NCBI GenBank assembly: GCA_030429365.1
Contig: JAUIEW010000020.1
Span: 1 to 36,327 of the forward strand
Length of the DNA: 36,327 nucleotides
Direction: 5' to 3'
Origin: Phycisphaerae bacterium
GTDB lineage: Bacteria > Planctomycetota > Phycisphaerae > UBA1845
The notes under the pieces are model-generated. The model saw only the letters and a program-made list of their open reading frames with translations. It was not told the DNA's origin and did not search any database. The translations under genes were made by a program, and so were the position numbers. Position 1 is the first letter of the stretch. Each line of letters begins with the position of its first letter. Below, piece by piece: positions 1 to 8,963 of this stretch.

Positions 1-2150
1 AGCGGCGCGGCGGAGGGCGCGTCCGCGGGCGGATCCGGGTCACGGCGCGCGTAGCCGATCGCCAGCGCCGCGATCGCGGCCATCGTTTGCGGATGCCCCT
101 CTGGAAACACGGCGCGCGACGTCTTTAAGATATCGCGATAGAGAGGCGTCGCCTGTTCGGGCTTGCCCTGCCCTTCCAGGAACACCGCGTAGTTGTGCGT
201 CACAATCAACGTGCGCGGATCGGAGTCGCCAAAAGCCTTGCGACACCCGGGAAGTAGACGATTGAGAATATCTTCCGCATCGTCAAATCGCTTCAGCGCC
301 TCGTAAATCGCCACAAGATTGTTCATCGACGCCAGCGTATCCGGATCGTCCGCACCAAACTTCCGCTCGCGAACAGCCAGGTTCTTCTCATAAATTGGTA
401 ACGCGTCGGCATTGCGCCCCATTCGCCGAAGCAGGCCTGCGTAATTATTCGCAGCCACCAGCGCCCGGCGCGAATCTTCACCCATTGCGGCTTCAAATCC
501 TTCGTACGCCTGCCGCAAGAACCGCTCGGCATCGTCAAACTCGTTGCGGGTTGCTCGAACGTGCCCAAGACTGCCCATCGCCACCAGCGTGTCTTCGTGA
601 TTTTCGCCGAGATGTTCGCGGGCGGTCTCCATCGCCGCGACAAACTCCGCGTCGGACTCTTCATATAACCCAAGTCCGAAGTAGGTGTTGCCCAAAGCGA
701 TATGAAGCGCCACCCGCACATCGGGTTCGTCTGCAAAGCTCGTCCCAATCTCGCCCCTAGCCGAGTCCAACACGTCGGCCACGCGCACGTCATGCCCCGA
801 CAGCTGCGGATTCGGCGCACTGAAAATGTTTACAAGAAACGCGTTGACCGCTTCCGCCTGCTCGGCTTCACGTCGAGCGTCCTGCTCTGCGGCGTTTGCC
901 AGCTCCGCGTTTTCGGTCGCTTCCTTTTCTGCAACAACGGCGCGGTTGCGATCGATGGTCACTTGAACCAGTGCGGCGACCAACGCCACCAGCGCCACCA
1001 CGACCACACCCACCAGCGACTTGTTGCGCCGCGCAAACTTTCGAAACTGATAGAACGTACTTGTCGGCCGAGCACTGATCGCCTGATCCGAAAGGTATCT
1101 GCGAATGTCAGCCGCAAAGTCCGACGCCGATTGATAGCGCCGCTCCTTTTCCTTCTGAAGCGCCTTGCCAACGATCGTCTCAACGTCACCGCGCAGCGAA
1201 CGATTGATCGCGCTCAATCGTGACGGCTCCTTTTCGACAATCGTCCGCGCGGCTTGCGGGATCGTCATGTCGGTGATGTCCTGCGGCAACTGACCCGTGA
1301 GCAGTTCAAAGCAAATCACGCCAAGCGAATACACGTCGCTGCGAATGTCGAGGTCGCGCGATCTGCCGCCCAGTTGCTCCGGACTCATGTAAGCGATCGT
1401 CCCGACCAATTTGCCCGTCACCGTCTCGGTGGCTGTCCCCTGCACGTCACCGCCGACGATTCGCGCGATACCGAAGTCAAGAATCTTGGGTTGGCCAGTG
1501 CTATCGACGAGTATATTGCTCGGTTTCAAATCCCGATGGATCAGTCCCTTTTGATGGGCGTGATGCACCGCATCGCACAGCTTCGCGACAAGCTCCAACC
1601 GCTGACGGGCGGACAGATGATGTGCATTCGCGTATTCGGTCAGCGAATGACCCTCGATGTATTCCATCGCAAAGAACGGCTGGCGTGTGCCATTCGCGTC
1701 AGCCGTCCCCGCTTCAAAGACCTGGGCGATCCCCGGATGTTGCAACCATCCGAGCACCTGCGATTCCTGTTCGAATCGTCGCAACAACTCGCGCGATTCC
1801 ACTCCGGGACGAATCACCTTCAACGCGACTTGGCGATTGGGCCGCTCCTGCTGAGCAAGGTAAACAACCCCCATCCCCCCTTCGCCAAGTTTGCGGATGA
1901 TCGAATAGCTGCCGATCGTCGCGTGCAACAGACCACTATCGCCTGCAACCGCCCGTGCCGCCTGCGAAGGTGCCGCATCGACAAAGCTGATCGGATCGGC
2001 ATCGTTGGCGATCAGCGCCTCCACCTCACGACGAAGCGCCGCATCATCTGCACATGCCTCATCCAGAAATGACGCCCGCTCGCCCGCATCGAGCGCGACG
2101 GCTTGATCGAACAAGGACATGAGTTTGCGGTGTCGATCGGAGGCCATCAT
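1..2150 (-). CDS. Serine/threonine protein kinase with TPR domain (partial, 3' end outside window)
   Basis: Predicted membrane-anchored Hanks-type kinase that phosphorylates Ser/Thr on partner proteins. The translation from 2150 shows a leader of about 75 residues typical of planctomycete kinases. The kinase domain follows: glycine loop GEGGMG (about 89-94), VALK lysine (K111), HRDLKPSN (about 205-212) and DFG (about 225-227). All catalytic residues are present. A hydrophobic segment (SLVGVVVVALVALVAALVQV, around residue 365) would place the kinase in the cytoplasm and the C-terminal part outside. That part consists of TPR-like repeats rich in A..Y...G....A motifs and is still open at the window edge. 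Two adjacent ATGs (2150, 2147) are possible starts. It starts 30 bp after the sigma-factor stop on the same strand, so the two are probably co-transcribed. This sigma/kinase pairing recurs in planctomycetes (family knowledge). Its substrate cannot be inferred. Confidence 0.93.
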   Translation of the reverse strand, partial: MMASDRHRKLMSLFDQAVALDAGERASFLDEACADDAALRREVEALIANDADPISFVDAAPSQAARAVAGDSGLLHATIGSYSIIRKLGEGGMGVVYLAQQERPNRQVALKVIRPGVESRELLRRFEQESQVLGWLQHPGIAQVFEAGTADANGTRQPFFAMEYIEGHSLTEYANAHHLSARQRLELVAKLCDAVHHAHQKGLIHRDLKPSNILVDSTGQPKILDFGIARIVGGDVQGTATETVTGKLVGTIAYMSPEQLGGRSRDLDIRSDVYSLGVICFELLTGQLPQDITDMTIPQAARTIVEKEPSRLSAINRSLRGDVETIVGKALQKEKERRYQSASDFAADIRRYLSDQAISARPTSTFYQFRKFARRNKSLVGVVVVALVALVAALVQVTIDRNRAVVAEKEATENAELANAAEQDARREAEQAEAVNAFLVNIFSAPNPQLSGHDVRVADVLDSARGEIGTSFADEPDVRVALHIALGNTYFGLGLYEESDAEFVAAMETAREHLGENHEDTLVAMGSLGHVRATRNEFDDAERFLRQAYEGFEAAMGEDSRRALVAANNYAGLLRRMGRNADALPIYEKNLAVRERKFGADDPDTLASMNNLVAIYEALKRFDDAEDILNRLLPGCRKAFGDSDPRTLIVTHNYAVFLEGQGKPEQATPLYRDILKTSRAVFPEGHPQTMAAIAALAIGYARRDPDPPADAPSAAP

Positions 2151-2180
2151 TTCGCTGCGTCACCTTCAAAACGGGTTCGC

Positions 2181-2792
2181 TTAATCTTCAGCGTCGCGCA
2201 AGCGCATGCTCAACCACGCCCGCACTCGCCGCCATTCGTTCTCAATCGTTCGCGTCGAAAGCTCCAGAACCTTCGCCACCTCGGGCACGGTCAACCCGCC
2301 GAAGAACCGCAGCTCAACAATCCGAGCCTGTCGCTCATCCAACTCAGCCAACTCGCTGAGCACGTCATCGAACGCAACGATATCAACAATGCTCGGCGAT
2401 GTGCTCTTGATCCCCGACAACGTCACCCGCTCCCCACCCGCACCGCGCTTCAACGTCCGCTTGCCGCGTGCATAGTCCTTAAGAATCTGCCGCATCGCCG
2501 TCGCAGCCACCGCGAAAAAGTGCGCCCGATCCTCCCAACTCGGCGGTGACGACTTCGCCAGCTTCACAAACGCCTCGTGCACCAGCGCCGTCGGCTGCAG
2601 CGTGTGCTCCGGCTGCTGCCCCTGAAAACAACTGCGCGCCAGCGCCCGCAGATTTTCATAAACCAGGTCGAACAACTCGTTGGCCGCCCGCGCATCCCCC
2701 TGCCGCATGCGGGCGAGGATCAGCGTGGCGTCGCCCGGAGAATCATCCGGCGAACCTGCAGGTTGTTGCGACTCGGTCGTCATGCGTTTCAT
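2181..2792 (-). CDS. ECF-type RNA polymerase sigma factor, TIGR02999-like
   Basis: About 203 residues, a normal length for a group-4 (ECF) sigma factor that directs RNA polymerase to a small regulon. Region 2 is recognisable in the stretch LFDLVYENLRALARSCF, followed by HTLQPTALVHEAFVKL and an RAHFFAVAATAMRQILKDYAR block. These together are characteristic of the planctomycete/acidobacterial TIGR02999 group. Region 4 carries an ELDERQARIVELRFFGGLTV helix-turn-helix. No anti-sigma factor is adjacent. Instead the TPR kinase follows 30 bp downstream on the same strand, suggesting control through phosphorylation (inference). Starts at 2792 (MKRM) and 2783 (MTTE) are both possible. Confidence 0.93.
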   Translation of the reverse strand: MKRMTTESQQPAGSPDDSPGDATLILARMRQGDARAANELFDLVYENLRALARSCFQGQQPEHTLQPTALVHEAFVKLAKSSPPSWEDRAHFFAVAATAMRQILKDYARGKRTLKRGAGGERVTLSGIKSTSPSIVDIVAFDDVLSELAELDERQARIVELRFFGGLTVPEVAKVLELSTRTIENEWRRVRAWLSMRLRDAED

Positions 2793-2986
2793 TCTAACGA
2801 ATGCGCGTTTAAGGCACTATCACACAACGCGTTACGCACCACCAAGGGCGATTTGAAGATTCCTTTGCGGGGTTTTCGCCCAAACCGCGTTTACCAATTA
2901 GCCGGCTCGCGAATCGCCGAACGACGTACGCGACCGGCCAGCGGGATGGGGTTTTGTGTCAATTTGAAAAACAGGATGAAAACAGA
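2793..2986. other. Divergent intergenic region between sigma factor and lipoprotein genes
   Basis: About 190 bp separates the minus-strand sigma gene from the plus-strand lipoprotein gene, so it should hold promoters for both. I see no convincing -35/-10 pair or operator. The only clear signal is the AGGAT ribosome binding site at 2973-2977, which sets the lipoprotein start. Confidence 0.4.
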
Positions 2987-4546
2987 ATGCAGATGAATCG
3001 AGTCAGGTCATGGATGGCAAGAATGCTTCCGGCGGTGATGGTTGCAGGGTTGATGATATCAACCGGCTGCACACCGATGGCCCCCACCGGTGATGGAGGG
3101 TCGGGCGGTAACGATGGCGGCAGCGATGGCGGCAGCAACGGGGGAAATGACGGCGGAAGTAACGATGGCGGTTCCGGCGGCAATGACGGCGGCGACGGCG
3201 CCAAAGCCGCGATCATCAAGACGCAGATTATTGTCGGCCTTGGGGGGAAGATCGACGTGGGCGATGATCTGCTCGTTTACGGTGTTGGCAATGACGAAGA
3301 CGAGAACGTGGTCTTCGCCCGTTTCAATCAACCGCCGGGCGTCCACTTCTTGATCCCATCGGAAATCGACGAGGACACCGACGGCGGCACGATGATCCCC
3401 GGCAGCGATCAACTGTTCGGTCACCGCGACTTCGAAGTTGCGGGTAAGAAAGTCGCCCTCGTCCGCTCCAACAATTCGATGTCGATCTACGACACCCAGA
3501 CCGACAACCTCGTCGACATCGATTCGTCGGAGATCACGCTCCACGCGCTCCCGACCGTTCAGGATGTTCCGGGCAACACGATCTCTGACGGTCCTTATGT
3601 CGCGACCATCAACGGCACCGACGAAGTCGCCGACGGCAACGCCATAAAGGTCATCGACACCAGCGGCGACCAACCCGTCGTGATGAGTTTCCCGAATCCG
3701 TTCGGTGAACTGAACGAAGAAGTCACCCAGTTCAGCCAGGTTATCGTCGATGCCGACAGTCGTCAGGTCGTAGCCGCCGGCACGAGTTTCCAAAACGACT
3801 TCTACCTGTGGAACCTCGACGATCCGAACGCGGCGGCCGAACGTTTCGATGCCGGCCCGGGAACGGAGTTCGGCCTCATCGGTGAAGCGACGCAGATGCG
3901 GCTGGAAGACGGCTACCTGATCTACCACGACGTCTCCGACTTCGACCCGGTGGTGACGATGGTGAAGCTTTCCGACCGAACCGTGCACCGTTTCGATTCC
4001 AGTCTCGAAGAGTCGCCAGTCGCACTCGCCGGCGGCCAACTCGGCTACTTCATGTTCGAAGAAGACGCCGACCTCGAAGACAGCTCGCCAAGTACGTTGA
4101 TGTTGCGAAGCGCTATCGGCGATGTTGCCAGCGCGCCAGCCGTCACCCGCGCAAACCAACTCGATCTCTACGATTTCCGCAGCACAAGCGTGAGCCTCGC
4201 ATCCAATGCCGGTCCGACATTCTCACAGGAAGACTGCGCCGAACAGAAGCACGTCGGGTATGGCGAGAGCATGTGCATCACGCCCGATGGAAATCGTTGG
4301 TTCATCGGCGGTGGAAGTCAGCCGCGAGCGCAGGACTTCGTGCTAATGAGTACCGGCGGTGCGTTCTCCGACATCGAAGACCCCGAAGGCACGACGGTGA
4401 CCGGTTCCCTCATGGGCGCGGACCTTGTCTGCTCTGCCGACGCCGTTGCGTTCCGCGGTTTGCGTGAAACCGGCGACGGTACTGGCTGCATTCCGCTTCA
4501 GGACTGGGTGATCTCCGTCATCGTGCTGGATCGCCTCGACAACTAG
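2987..4546 (+). CDS. Exported lipoprotein with Gly/Asp/Asn/Ser-rich linker, probable beta-propeller
   Basis: Function not recognised. The chosen ATG (2987) has an AGGAT ribosome binding site nine bases upstream, better than the in-frame TTG at 2954. The N-terminus (MNRVRSWMARMLPAVMVAG...) is a lipoprotein-type signal peptide ending in ISTGC, with Cys about 28 as the likely lipidated residue. A low-complexity linker of GGS, GGN and DGG units follows (residues about 34-63) and would hold the rest away from the membrane. The remaining roughly 455 residues have recurring short beta-strand patterns (for example YVATIN, SIYDTQTDNLV, FYLWNLDD) that suggest a WD/TolB-like propeller. That fold assignment is inference. 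Such lipoproteins are common in planctomycetes. The gene stands alone, with about 200 bp before the next gene. Confidence 0.8.
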   Translation: MQMNRVRSWMARMLPAVMVAGLMISTGCTPMAPTGDGGSGGNDGGSDGGSNGGNDGGSNDGGSGGNDGGDGAKAAIIKTQIIVGLGGKIDVGDDLLVYGVGNDEDENVVFARFNQPPGVHFLIPSEIDEDTDGGTMIPGSDQLFGHRDFEVAGKKVALVRSNNSMSIYDTQTDNLVDIDSSEITLHALPTVQDVPGNTISDGPYVATINGTDEVADGNAIKVIDTSGDQPVVMSFPNPFGELNEEVTQFSQVIVDADSRQVVAAGTSFQNDFYLWNLDDPNAAAERFDAGPGTEFGLIGEATQMRLEDGYLIYHDVSDFDPVVTMVKLSDRTVHRFDSSLEESPVALAGGQLGYFMFEEDADLEDSSPSTLMLRSAIGDVASAPAVTRANQLDLYDFRSTSVSLASNAGPTFSQEDCAEQKHVGYGESMCITPDGNRWFIGGGSQPRAQDFVLMSTGGAFSDIEDPEGTTVTGSLMGADLVCSADAVAFRGLRETGDGTGCIPLQDWVISVIVLDRLDN

Positions 4547-4751
4547 TCCGGCACGCCCATCCATTTAGAAACAATGACCGCCTGTGCGGGCGTTCATTCG
4601 CGCCAGCCCCCGGGGGCGACCTTCAACCGTGGTCGTCTCCGGGGCATTTTGCGCGCCGACAAGTTTCGACATGCCGGCCTTTCACACCAGTACGCCGATG
4701 CGGTATGGATGGTATTTCCATTGGGCCTTATTTGTACAAGGATGAACTACC

Positions 4752-5765
4752 ATGCTCCGACGCCTGCTATTCGTCACCGCGATCTCGACGTTCGCCACGC
4801 TGTCCTTCGCCGATGAGCAACCGAAATCAGAAGAACCGCAAGGCGTCGACAAGGTCTGCGCCGAAGCGAAAGCCGTGCGTCCGCTCATGCCATCGGCCAT
4901 CGCCCAAACGTATCTCGATGCGGCATCCAAGTTGCCGCGCATCGAAGGACGCACGCTGTTTCTCGACGAAGCCAGTCATACGTACTATCGCCCCCAGCGC
5001 CGCGCCGAAATCGAAAAAGAAAAAGGCGTCACCCTTGTTGAAAAGTCCGTCTCCGAAAACTTTTACTACAACACCAAGTTCGGTACGCCCATCGCCTACG
5101 TCCGCGCCCTCGAACTCTACGCACCGCACAGCGATGGCCAACTCGCGGGCAAACGCATTCTCGATTTTGGTTATGGCAACATTGGCCAACTGCGGATGCT
5201 TGCGGCGTGCGGTGTCGATGCGGTCGGCGTGGACATCGATCCGCTGATTCGCGAACTTTATAGCCAGCCCGAAGATCAGGGCGAAGTCGCCAGCGATGCG
5301 GGCAAGCACGGACACGTCAAGCTCATCGACGGCCGCTTCCCCGACATCAGCGACGATGTCGGCGGTGGATATGATCTGATCACGTCAAAGAACACGCTCA
5401 AGAACGGGTTCTTTCATCCCGAGCGCGAAGTGCCCAAAGAGCGATTGGTGGACCTCGGCGTGTCGCTCGAAGAATTCGCTAAATCCATCCACAAAGCCCT
5501 CAAGCCCAACGGCGTGTTTTTGATTTACAACATTTGCCCAGCCCCCAGCAAACCCGACGAACCATACAAACACTGGGCGGATGGCCGCTGCCCTTTCACC
5601 AAAGAAATGCTGGAAAAAACCGGCTTCCAAGTCGTCAGCTACAACGCCAACGACGACAAGGAAACCAGAAAGATGGCCGAAGCCCTCGGATGGGGAAAAC
5701 CCGATCGCGGCATGGACCTGGAAAACGATTTGTTCGGGTTCTACACGATCGCGATCAAGAAGTAG
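4752..5765 (+). CDS. Exported SAM-dependent methyltransferase-like protein
   Basis: 337 residues. An AAGGA ribosome binding site (4738-4742) sits nine bases before the ATG. The first about 20 residues (MLRRLLFVTAISTFATLSFA) form a Sec signal peptide, so the mature protein should be periplasmic. The central region has a Rossmann methyltransferase motif I (ILDFGYGNIGQ, about 136-146), an acidic end of strand 2 (GVDID, about 160) and a later segment YDLITSKNTLKNG resembling motif II/III surroundings. The C-terminal part has a typical LKPNGVFLIYNI strand and ends in FGFYTIAIKK. SAM is normally cytosolic, so an exported methyltransferase fold is odd. It may bind another ligand, or the signal may be a membrane anchor. 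Substrate unknown. It converges with the thioredoxin gene, 65 bp apart. Confidence 0.8.
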   Translation: MLRRLLFVTAISTFATLSFADEQPKSEEPQGVDKVCAEAKAVRPLMPSAIAQTYLDAASKLPRIEGRTLFLDEASHTYYRPQRRAEIEKEKGVTLVEKSVSENFYYNTKFGTPIAYVRALELYAPHSDGQLAGKRILDFGYGNIGQLRMLAACGVDAVGVDIDPLIRELYSQPEDQGEVASDAGKHGHVKLIDGRFPDISDDVGGGYDLITSKNTLKNGFFHPEREVPKERLVDLGVSLEEFAKSIHKALKPNGVFLIYNICPAPSKPDEPYKHWADGRCPFTKEMLEKTGFQVVSYNANDDKETRKMAEALGWGKPDRGMDLENDLFGFYTIAIKK

Positions 5766-5830
5766 TGAGCCGCGCATTGTATGTGACGTGCAATCCTGCG
5801 CACCAATCAGGATTCAAACCGACCAATCAC

Positions 5831-7216
5831 CTAGCAGCCGAAATCCTGCTGGCAACTTTTGATCAACGCCCGGTCGCGTTCGTTCTCGAAATCCGCTTCC
5901 TTCGCACCCAATAACTCGCACGCTTCTTTCGTTTTGTCCAGCGCATCGAGCACGCGGACGAGCGTATCCAGAATCGCAGCACTCGACTCGTTGCTCATTT
6001 CAAACGCCTTTTGAGCCTGTGTCACGTTCGCGGGAATTGGCTTGCCGCTGAGGTAACCGTGCCACGCCAGCAAGTTGTAAGTCTCTTGGCTGTCGTCGAT
6101 TTCCAAGGCTTTGTCAGCCAACCGGGCGGCTGCCACCAAGTCTTCGACACCCATTAAGACTTCGTAGTATTTCGCAATCTCCTCGACAAGCATGCGTCGG
6201 CGAATCGCTTCCACTTCCTCGCGCTGCTCCTCTGGAATCATGCTACTCACCATCTCCATGCCGCTGATTCGCCCGGCGATCCGACTTTCAATATCAGTGG
6301 ACGCCACGATTTCTTCGTAGCGTTTGTTCTTTAGGAGCTGGTCAAACACCGAACGTTGAAGCTGTTTCACTGCGGGCCAATCCGGATGCTCTGCACGAAG
6401 CTGGTCATAGATCTCAAGCGTTCTTTCCTCTTCGCCAAGCTCTCTGTTGAGCGATGCAAAATCCAATGCCGGTTTGTCCCGCATCCCTTCGCCGAACATG
6501 CTCCACATCGACGCCTTCTTTGGCGCTTCACTTATCACCCGAGCCTCAGCCGCATCGCGACGTTTGCGCAACTCTTCCAGTGCAGGCGGGTGTTTTCTAC
6601 CCAGGCGCGCAATATCAGAAAGAAGATACGAGTTGCGAACCCCGGTAAATCCGATCGCGTTGTCATTTCCATGATCGTAGCACCAGAGATACTCCTTGAG
6701 CGCCTCTTCGTATTTGCCCATCCGCACGAGCGATTGTGCGTAATCCATTCTGGCCATCGGATCGTTTTCGCCGGCGGCTTCGAGTTTCTCCTTGGCGCGC
6801 TCTATCGGCGACTTGCCGGACTTGATGGCGTTGGCTTCGGCGAGAAATTCCTCAGGCGCATGAACACCCGATAGCAGACCAGCCACTTCGCCGTCCGGTT
6901 TGACGAACAGCAAGCTGGGATAGGAGTCAATGCGGTACTTGGTGGCCAGCGCGACTTCTTTCTCCGCGTCGATCTTCAGCGGGATCGTGTTCTCTCCAAG
7001 CCACTTGATCACCGTCTCATCTGTGAAGGTGGTCTTGTCCATGATCTTGCAGGGGGCACACCAGGTCGTGTAAAAGTCCACGAAGACCAGTTTGCCCTCC
7101 GTCTTGGCCTTTGCGCACGCATCGTCAAACGAACTTGAAACAAAAAGCCCCTCGCCAGCCAACAACGGCGAAGCGAAAATCGTCACTACCAGTGCTGACC
7201 TTGTTATCCAGTTCAT
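5831..7216 (-). CDS. Exported thioredoxin-fold protein with C-terminal TPR-like helices
   Basis: About 461 residues from ATG 7216, chosen over the in-frame GTG at 7225 because AAAGG lies eight bases upstream. Signal peptide MNWITRSALVVTIFASPLLA. A thioredoxin domain follows (about 25-135) with active site WCAPC (C53, C56) and the cis-proline segment SYPSLLF, so it should catalyse thiol-disulfide exchange in the periplasm. The remaining 320 residues are helical with TPR-like repeats (for example ALKEYLWCYDHG, AARLADKALEID). This thioredoxin-plus-TPR layout is common in planctomycetes and Bacteroidetes. Partners are not evident, although cytochrome maturation would be one use given the octaheme cytochrome in this window (speculative). 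It converges with the exported methyltransferase. Confidence 0.9.
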   Translation of the reverse strand: MNWITRSALVVTIFASPLLAGEGLFVSSSFDDACAKAKTEGKLVFVDFYTTWCAPCKIMDKTTFTDETVIKWLGENTIPLKIDAEKEVALATKYRIDSYPSLLFVKPDGEVAGLLSGVHAPEEFLAEANAIKSGKSPIERAKEKLEAAGENDPMARMDYAQSLVRMGKYEEALKEYLWCYDHGNDNAIGFTGVRNSYLLSDIARLGRKHPPALEELRKRRDAAEARVISEAPKKASMWSMFGEGMRDKPALDFASLNRELGEEERTLEIYDQLRAEHPDWPAVKQLQRSVFDQLLKNKRYEEIVASTDIESRIAGRISGMEMVSSMIPEEQREEVEAIRRRMLVEEIAKYYEVLMGVEDLVAAARLADKALEIDDSQETYNLLAWHGYLSGKPIPANVTQAQKAFEMSNESSAAILDTLVRVLDALDKTKEACELLGAKEADFENERDRALIKSCQQDFGC

Positions 7217-7427
7217 CGCAAGCACCTTTCAGAGTTCAACATACCAGCCCGCCAGACTCAGCCGACTCCAGCTACCATAGCGTAAGGATTGGTGACATGA
7301 TTCACAAACGATAAGGCGTTAATGCAACAAGACAGCCCGCCATACGGCATATACCCGCAGCTTTCCTGTGCGTTGCAACTGGAAGACCGCGCTCCGAGTC
7401 GGTACGATCATCGTCCGGAGGCTTACG

Positions 7428-8069
7428 ATGGGCATAATTCGATCTCGAACCACTTTCCCGAACCATGCACCAAGTCTTGAGCAAATCTGCGACAAGATTC
7501 AATCGGTCAGCGGCCTGCCTGTAACTGTTCTTGAAATTGACGTGGAAATCCCGAATCGATTCATGGCAAGGATTGCATTTGCATGCGCACCCGATGAACG
7601 CCTGAAAATATGTGCATCGCGCGAGTATCTTCGCCGGCACAAAATGGCGAATTCCGAATTGGTCGATCCCAATCAGGAGGCCACTTCCGAGAGAGTCACT
7701 CGCGAAACCCCTCGGCCAAATGCAAGAGAGCTCATCGAACTCATTGGATATGTGGGGCAGGAGATGACTCTGTTCTTCGTAGCGGAACATGCCCTTGAGG
7801 CCTTGGGCGGCACTCGCAATGAACCGATTGACGACCCAGAAATGAGCGTGTTTCTTTCCGAATTCAAGCGACCAATTGACGAAGAAGCACTAAAGAAGCG
7901 CCACAAAGAAAATCGACGTAACAACCGGATGATGAAGGCGCTCATGATGATTTCATTACCGGTCATTATCCCTTTATACTTTGTTTTTGGCATTATTAGT
8001 TGTGTCATTGGTGTGCCTTTCGCCCTTGCCAAATTGAGGCAGCGAAAGAGTCGGACGAGCAGAGCATGA
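7428..8069 (+). CDS. Hypothetical protein with C-terminal membrane segment
   Basis: About 213 residues, not recognised. The start at 7428 has a GGAGG site (7417-7421) six bases upstream, preferred over an in-frame start 60 bases earlier. The N-terminal 150 residues are soluble and mixed alpha/beta. A charged stretch (EALKKRHKENRRNNRMMK) precedes a strong hydrophobic segment (LPVIIPLYFVFGIISCVIG) and a basic tail, so it is probably C-terminally anchored. Its stop overlaps the next start in an ATGA, indicating translational coupling to the small membrane gene downstream. It is divergent from the thioredoxin gene with about 210 bp between them. Confidence 0.7.
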   Translation: MGIIRSRTTFPNHAPSLEQICDKIQSVSGLPVTVLEIDVEIPNRFMARIAFACAPDERLKICASREYLRRHKMANSELVDPNQEATSERVTRETPRPNARELIELIGYVGQEMTLFFVAEHALEALGGTRNEPIDDPEMSVFLSEFKRPIDEEALKKRHKENRRNNRMMKALMMISLPVIIPLYFVFGIISCVIGVPFALAKLRQRKSRTSRA

Positions 8070-8227
8070 AGAACTCAATCACACCAATTCGGTCGATTGA
8101 TTCGCGTGCCCAGCCAGGTGTGCTTGGCGTGATACGGTTCTTGCTGACTGTCAGTTTGCTGTTCGTCTTGATTTGCATATTCTGCGGCATCATCATGTTC
8201 AAACTAATGCCACTCTTTCTCGATTGA
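8066..8227 (+). CDS. Small single-pass membrane protein (53 aa)
   Basis: The start ATG at 8066 overlaps the upstream stop by four bases (ATGA), the main argument for this start. The 53 residues comprise a short polar N-terminus (MKNSITPIRSIDSRAQPGVL) and one hydrophobic helix (LLTVSLLFVLICIFCGIIMF) up to the C-terminus. No family recognised. It lies between two hypothetical genes read on the same strand and is followed 10 bp later by the next start, so the three genes form a compact unit. It could be a subunit of, or anchor for, its neighbour. Confidence 0.6.
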   Translation: MKNSITPIRSIDSRAQPGVLGVIRFLLTVSLLFVLICIFCGIIMFKLMPLFLD

Positions 8228-8237
8228 AGCATCCATA

Positions 8238-8963
8238 ATGACAGCAACTTTCATTTCGATTCTATTCACATTCGCCATTGCCGCTGACGATCCGCCCAAA
8301 CCCTTCTGGCGTATCAATTATGAAAAGGGAGTCAAAGCGCAAAAGCGTGGCCGACATGCCGAAGTCATCAACTATTTCACGCATGCGCTTGAAAAAGCGG
8401 TCAATGACAAGGAAGTCCGAAAGACCGAAGTGATTCCCGAAATGTATCATGCTGTGGGAATCTCCTATAAAGCGCTAGCAGAAGTTGAAGAAAACGACAG
8501 GTCTCGAAAGTTCAAATACACGCATTCAATAAATTCACTGCGAAGCGCCCGCTCCTGGTACACATCGTTACGCGGAATCGACGATCCGATCATCATGGAG
8601 ATCAATCACGAACTCGCCGAAGTCCGCGAAGCCCAAATGTTGTTGTCCAGCACACTTAGCACTTACATGGGCCAGCGGCCGGACACCAACGAGAGACGCG
8701 AAGGGGTATGGGAAACGTATCTCATAGTCCTCGCCGACAAAGAGAAGCGACTCGGGCCCGACGATCCTGAAGTCATCAAGTATCGACGAGACATCAACCG
8801 CAGAATCTGGAAAACAATCCGCCGCATGCGCGTCTTGGTCAAGGCGTGCAAGTACGAAGAACGGGCGTACAGCGCCGAAGCCGAAATCGACGAGTTGGAA
8901 AAACTCGCCGACGAATTGAAGGACGCCAACAAATCCGTCCAAGAGGCGACGGCCAACCCGTAG
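8238..8963 (+). CDS. Exported helical (TPR-like) hypothetical protein
   Basis: 241 residues with a short signal peptide (MTATFISILFTFAIAADD). The mature part is strongly helical and charged. An early segment (YEKGVKAQKRGRHAEVINYF) resembles a TPR helix pair, and the C-terminus (AEAEIDELEKLADELKDAN) looks like a coiled coil. The middle segment with LGPDDPEVIKYR resembles the TPR_10/NB-ARC-like repeats seen in planctomycete kinases. No enzyme motif. It begins 10 bp after the small membrane gene, so it is probably the third gene of the same transcript. Function unknown. Confidence 0.7.
   Translation: MTATFISILFTFAIAADDPPKPFWRINYEKGVKAQKRGRHAEVINYFTHALEKAVNDKEVRKTEVIPEMYHAVGISYKALAEVEENDRSRKFKYTHSINSLRSARSWYTSLRGIDDPIIMEINHELAEVREAQMLLSSTLSTYMGQRPDTNERREGVWETYLIVLADKEKRLGPDDPEVIKYRRDINRRIWKTIRRMRVLVKACKYEERAYSAEAEIDELEKLADELKDANKSVQEATANP

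Noticed and set aside
1254-2072. Plus-strand frame of 272 codons
   Set aside because: It is opposite the kinase domain, whose conserved motifs (GEGGMG, HRDLKPSN, DFG) are on the minus strand.
3059-4159. Long minus-strand frame (366 codons) opposite the lipoprotein gene
   Set aside because: It is the antisense of a GC-rich coding gene, has no ribosome binding site or recognisable motif, and the plus strand has a signal peptide and lipobox.
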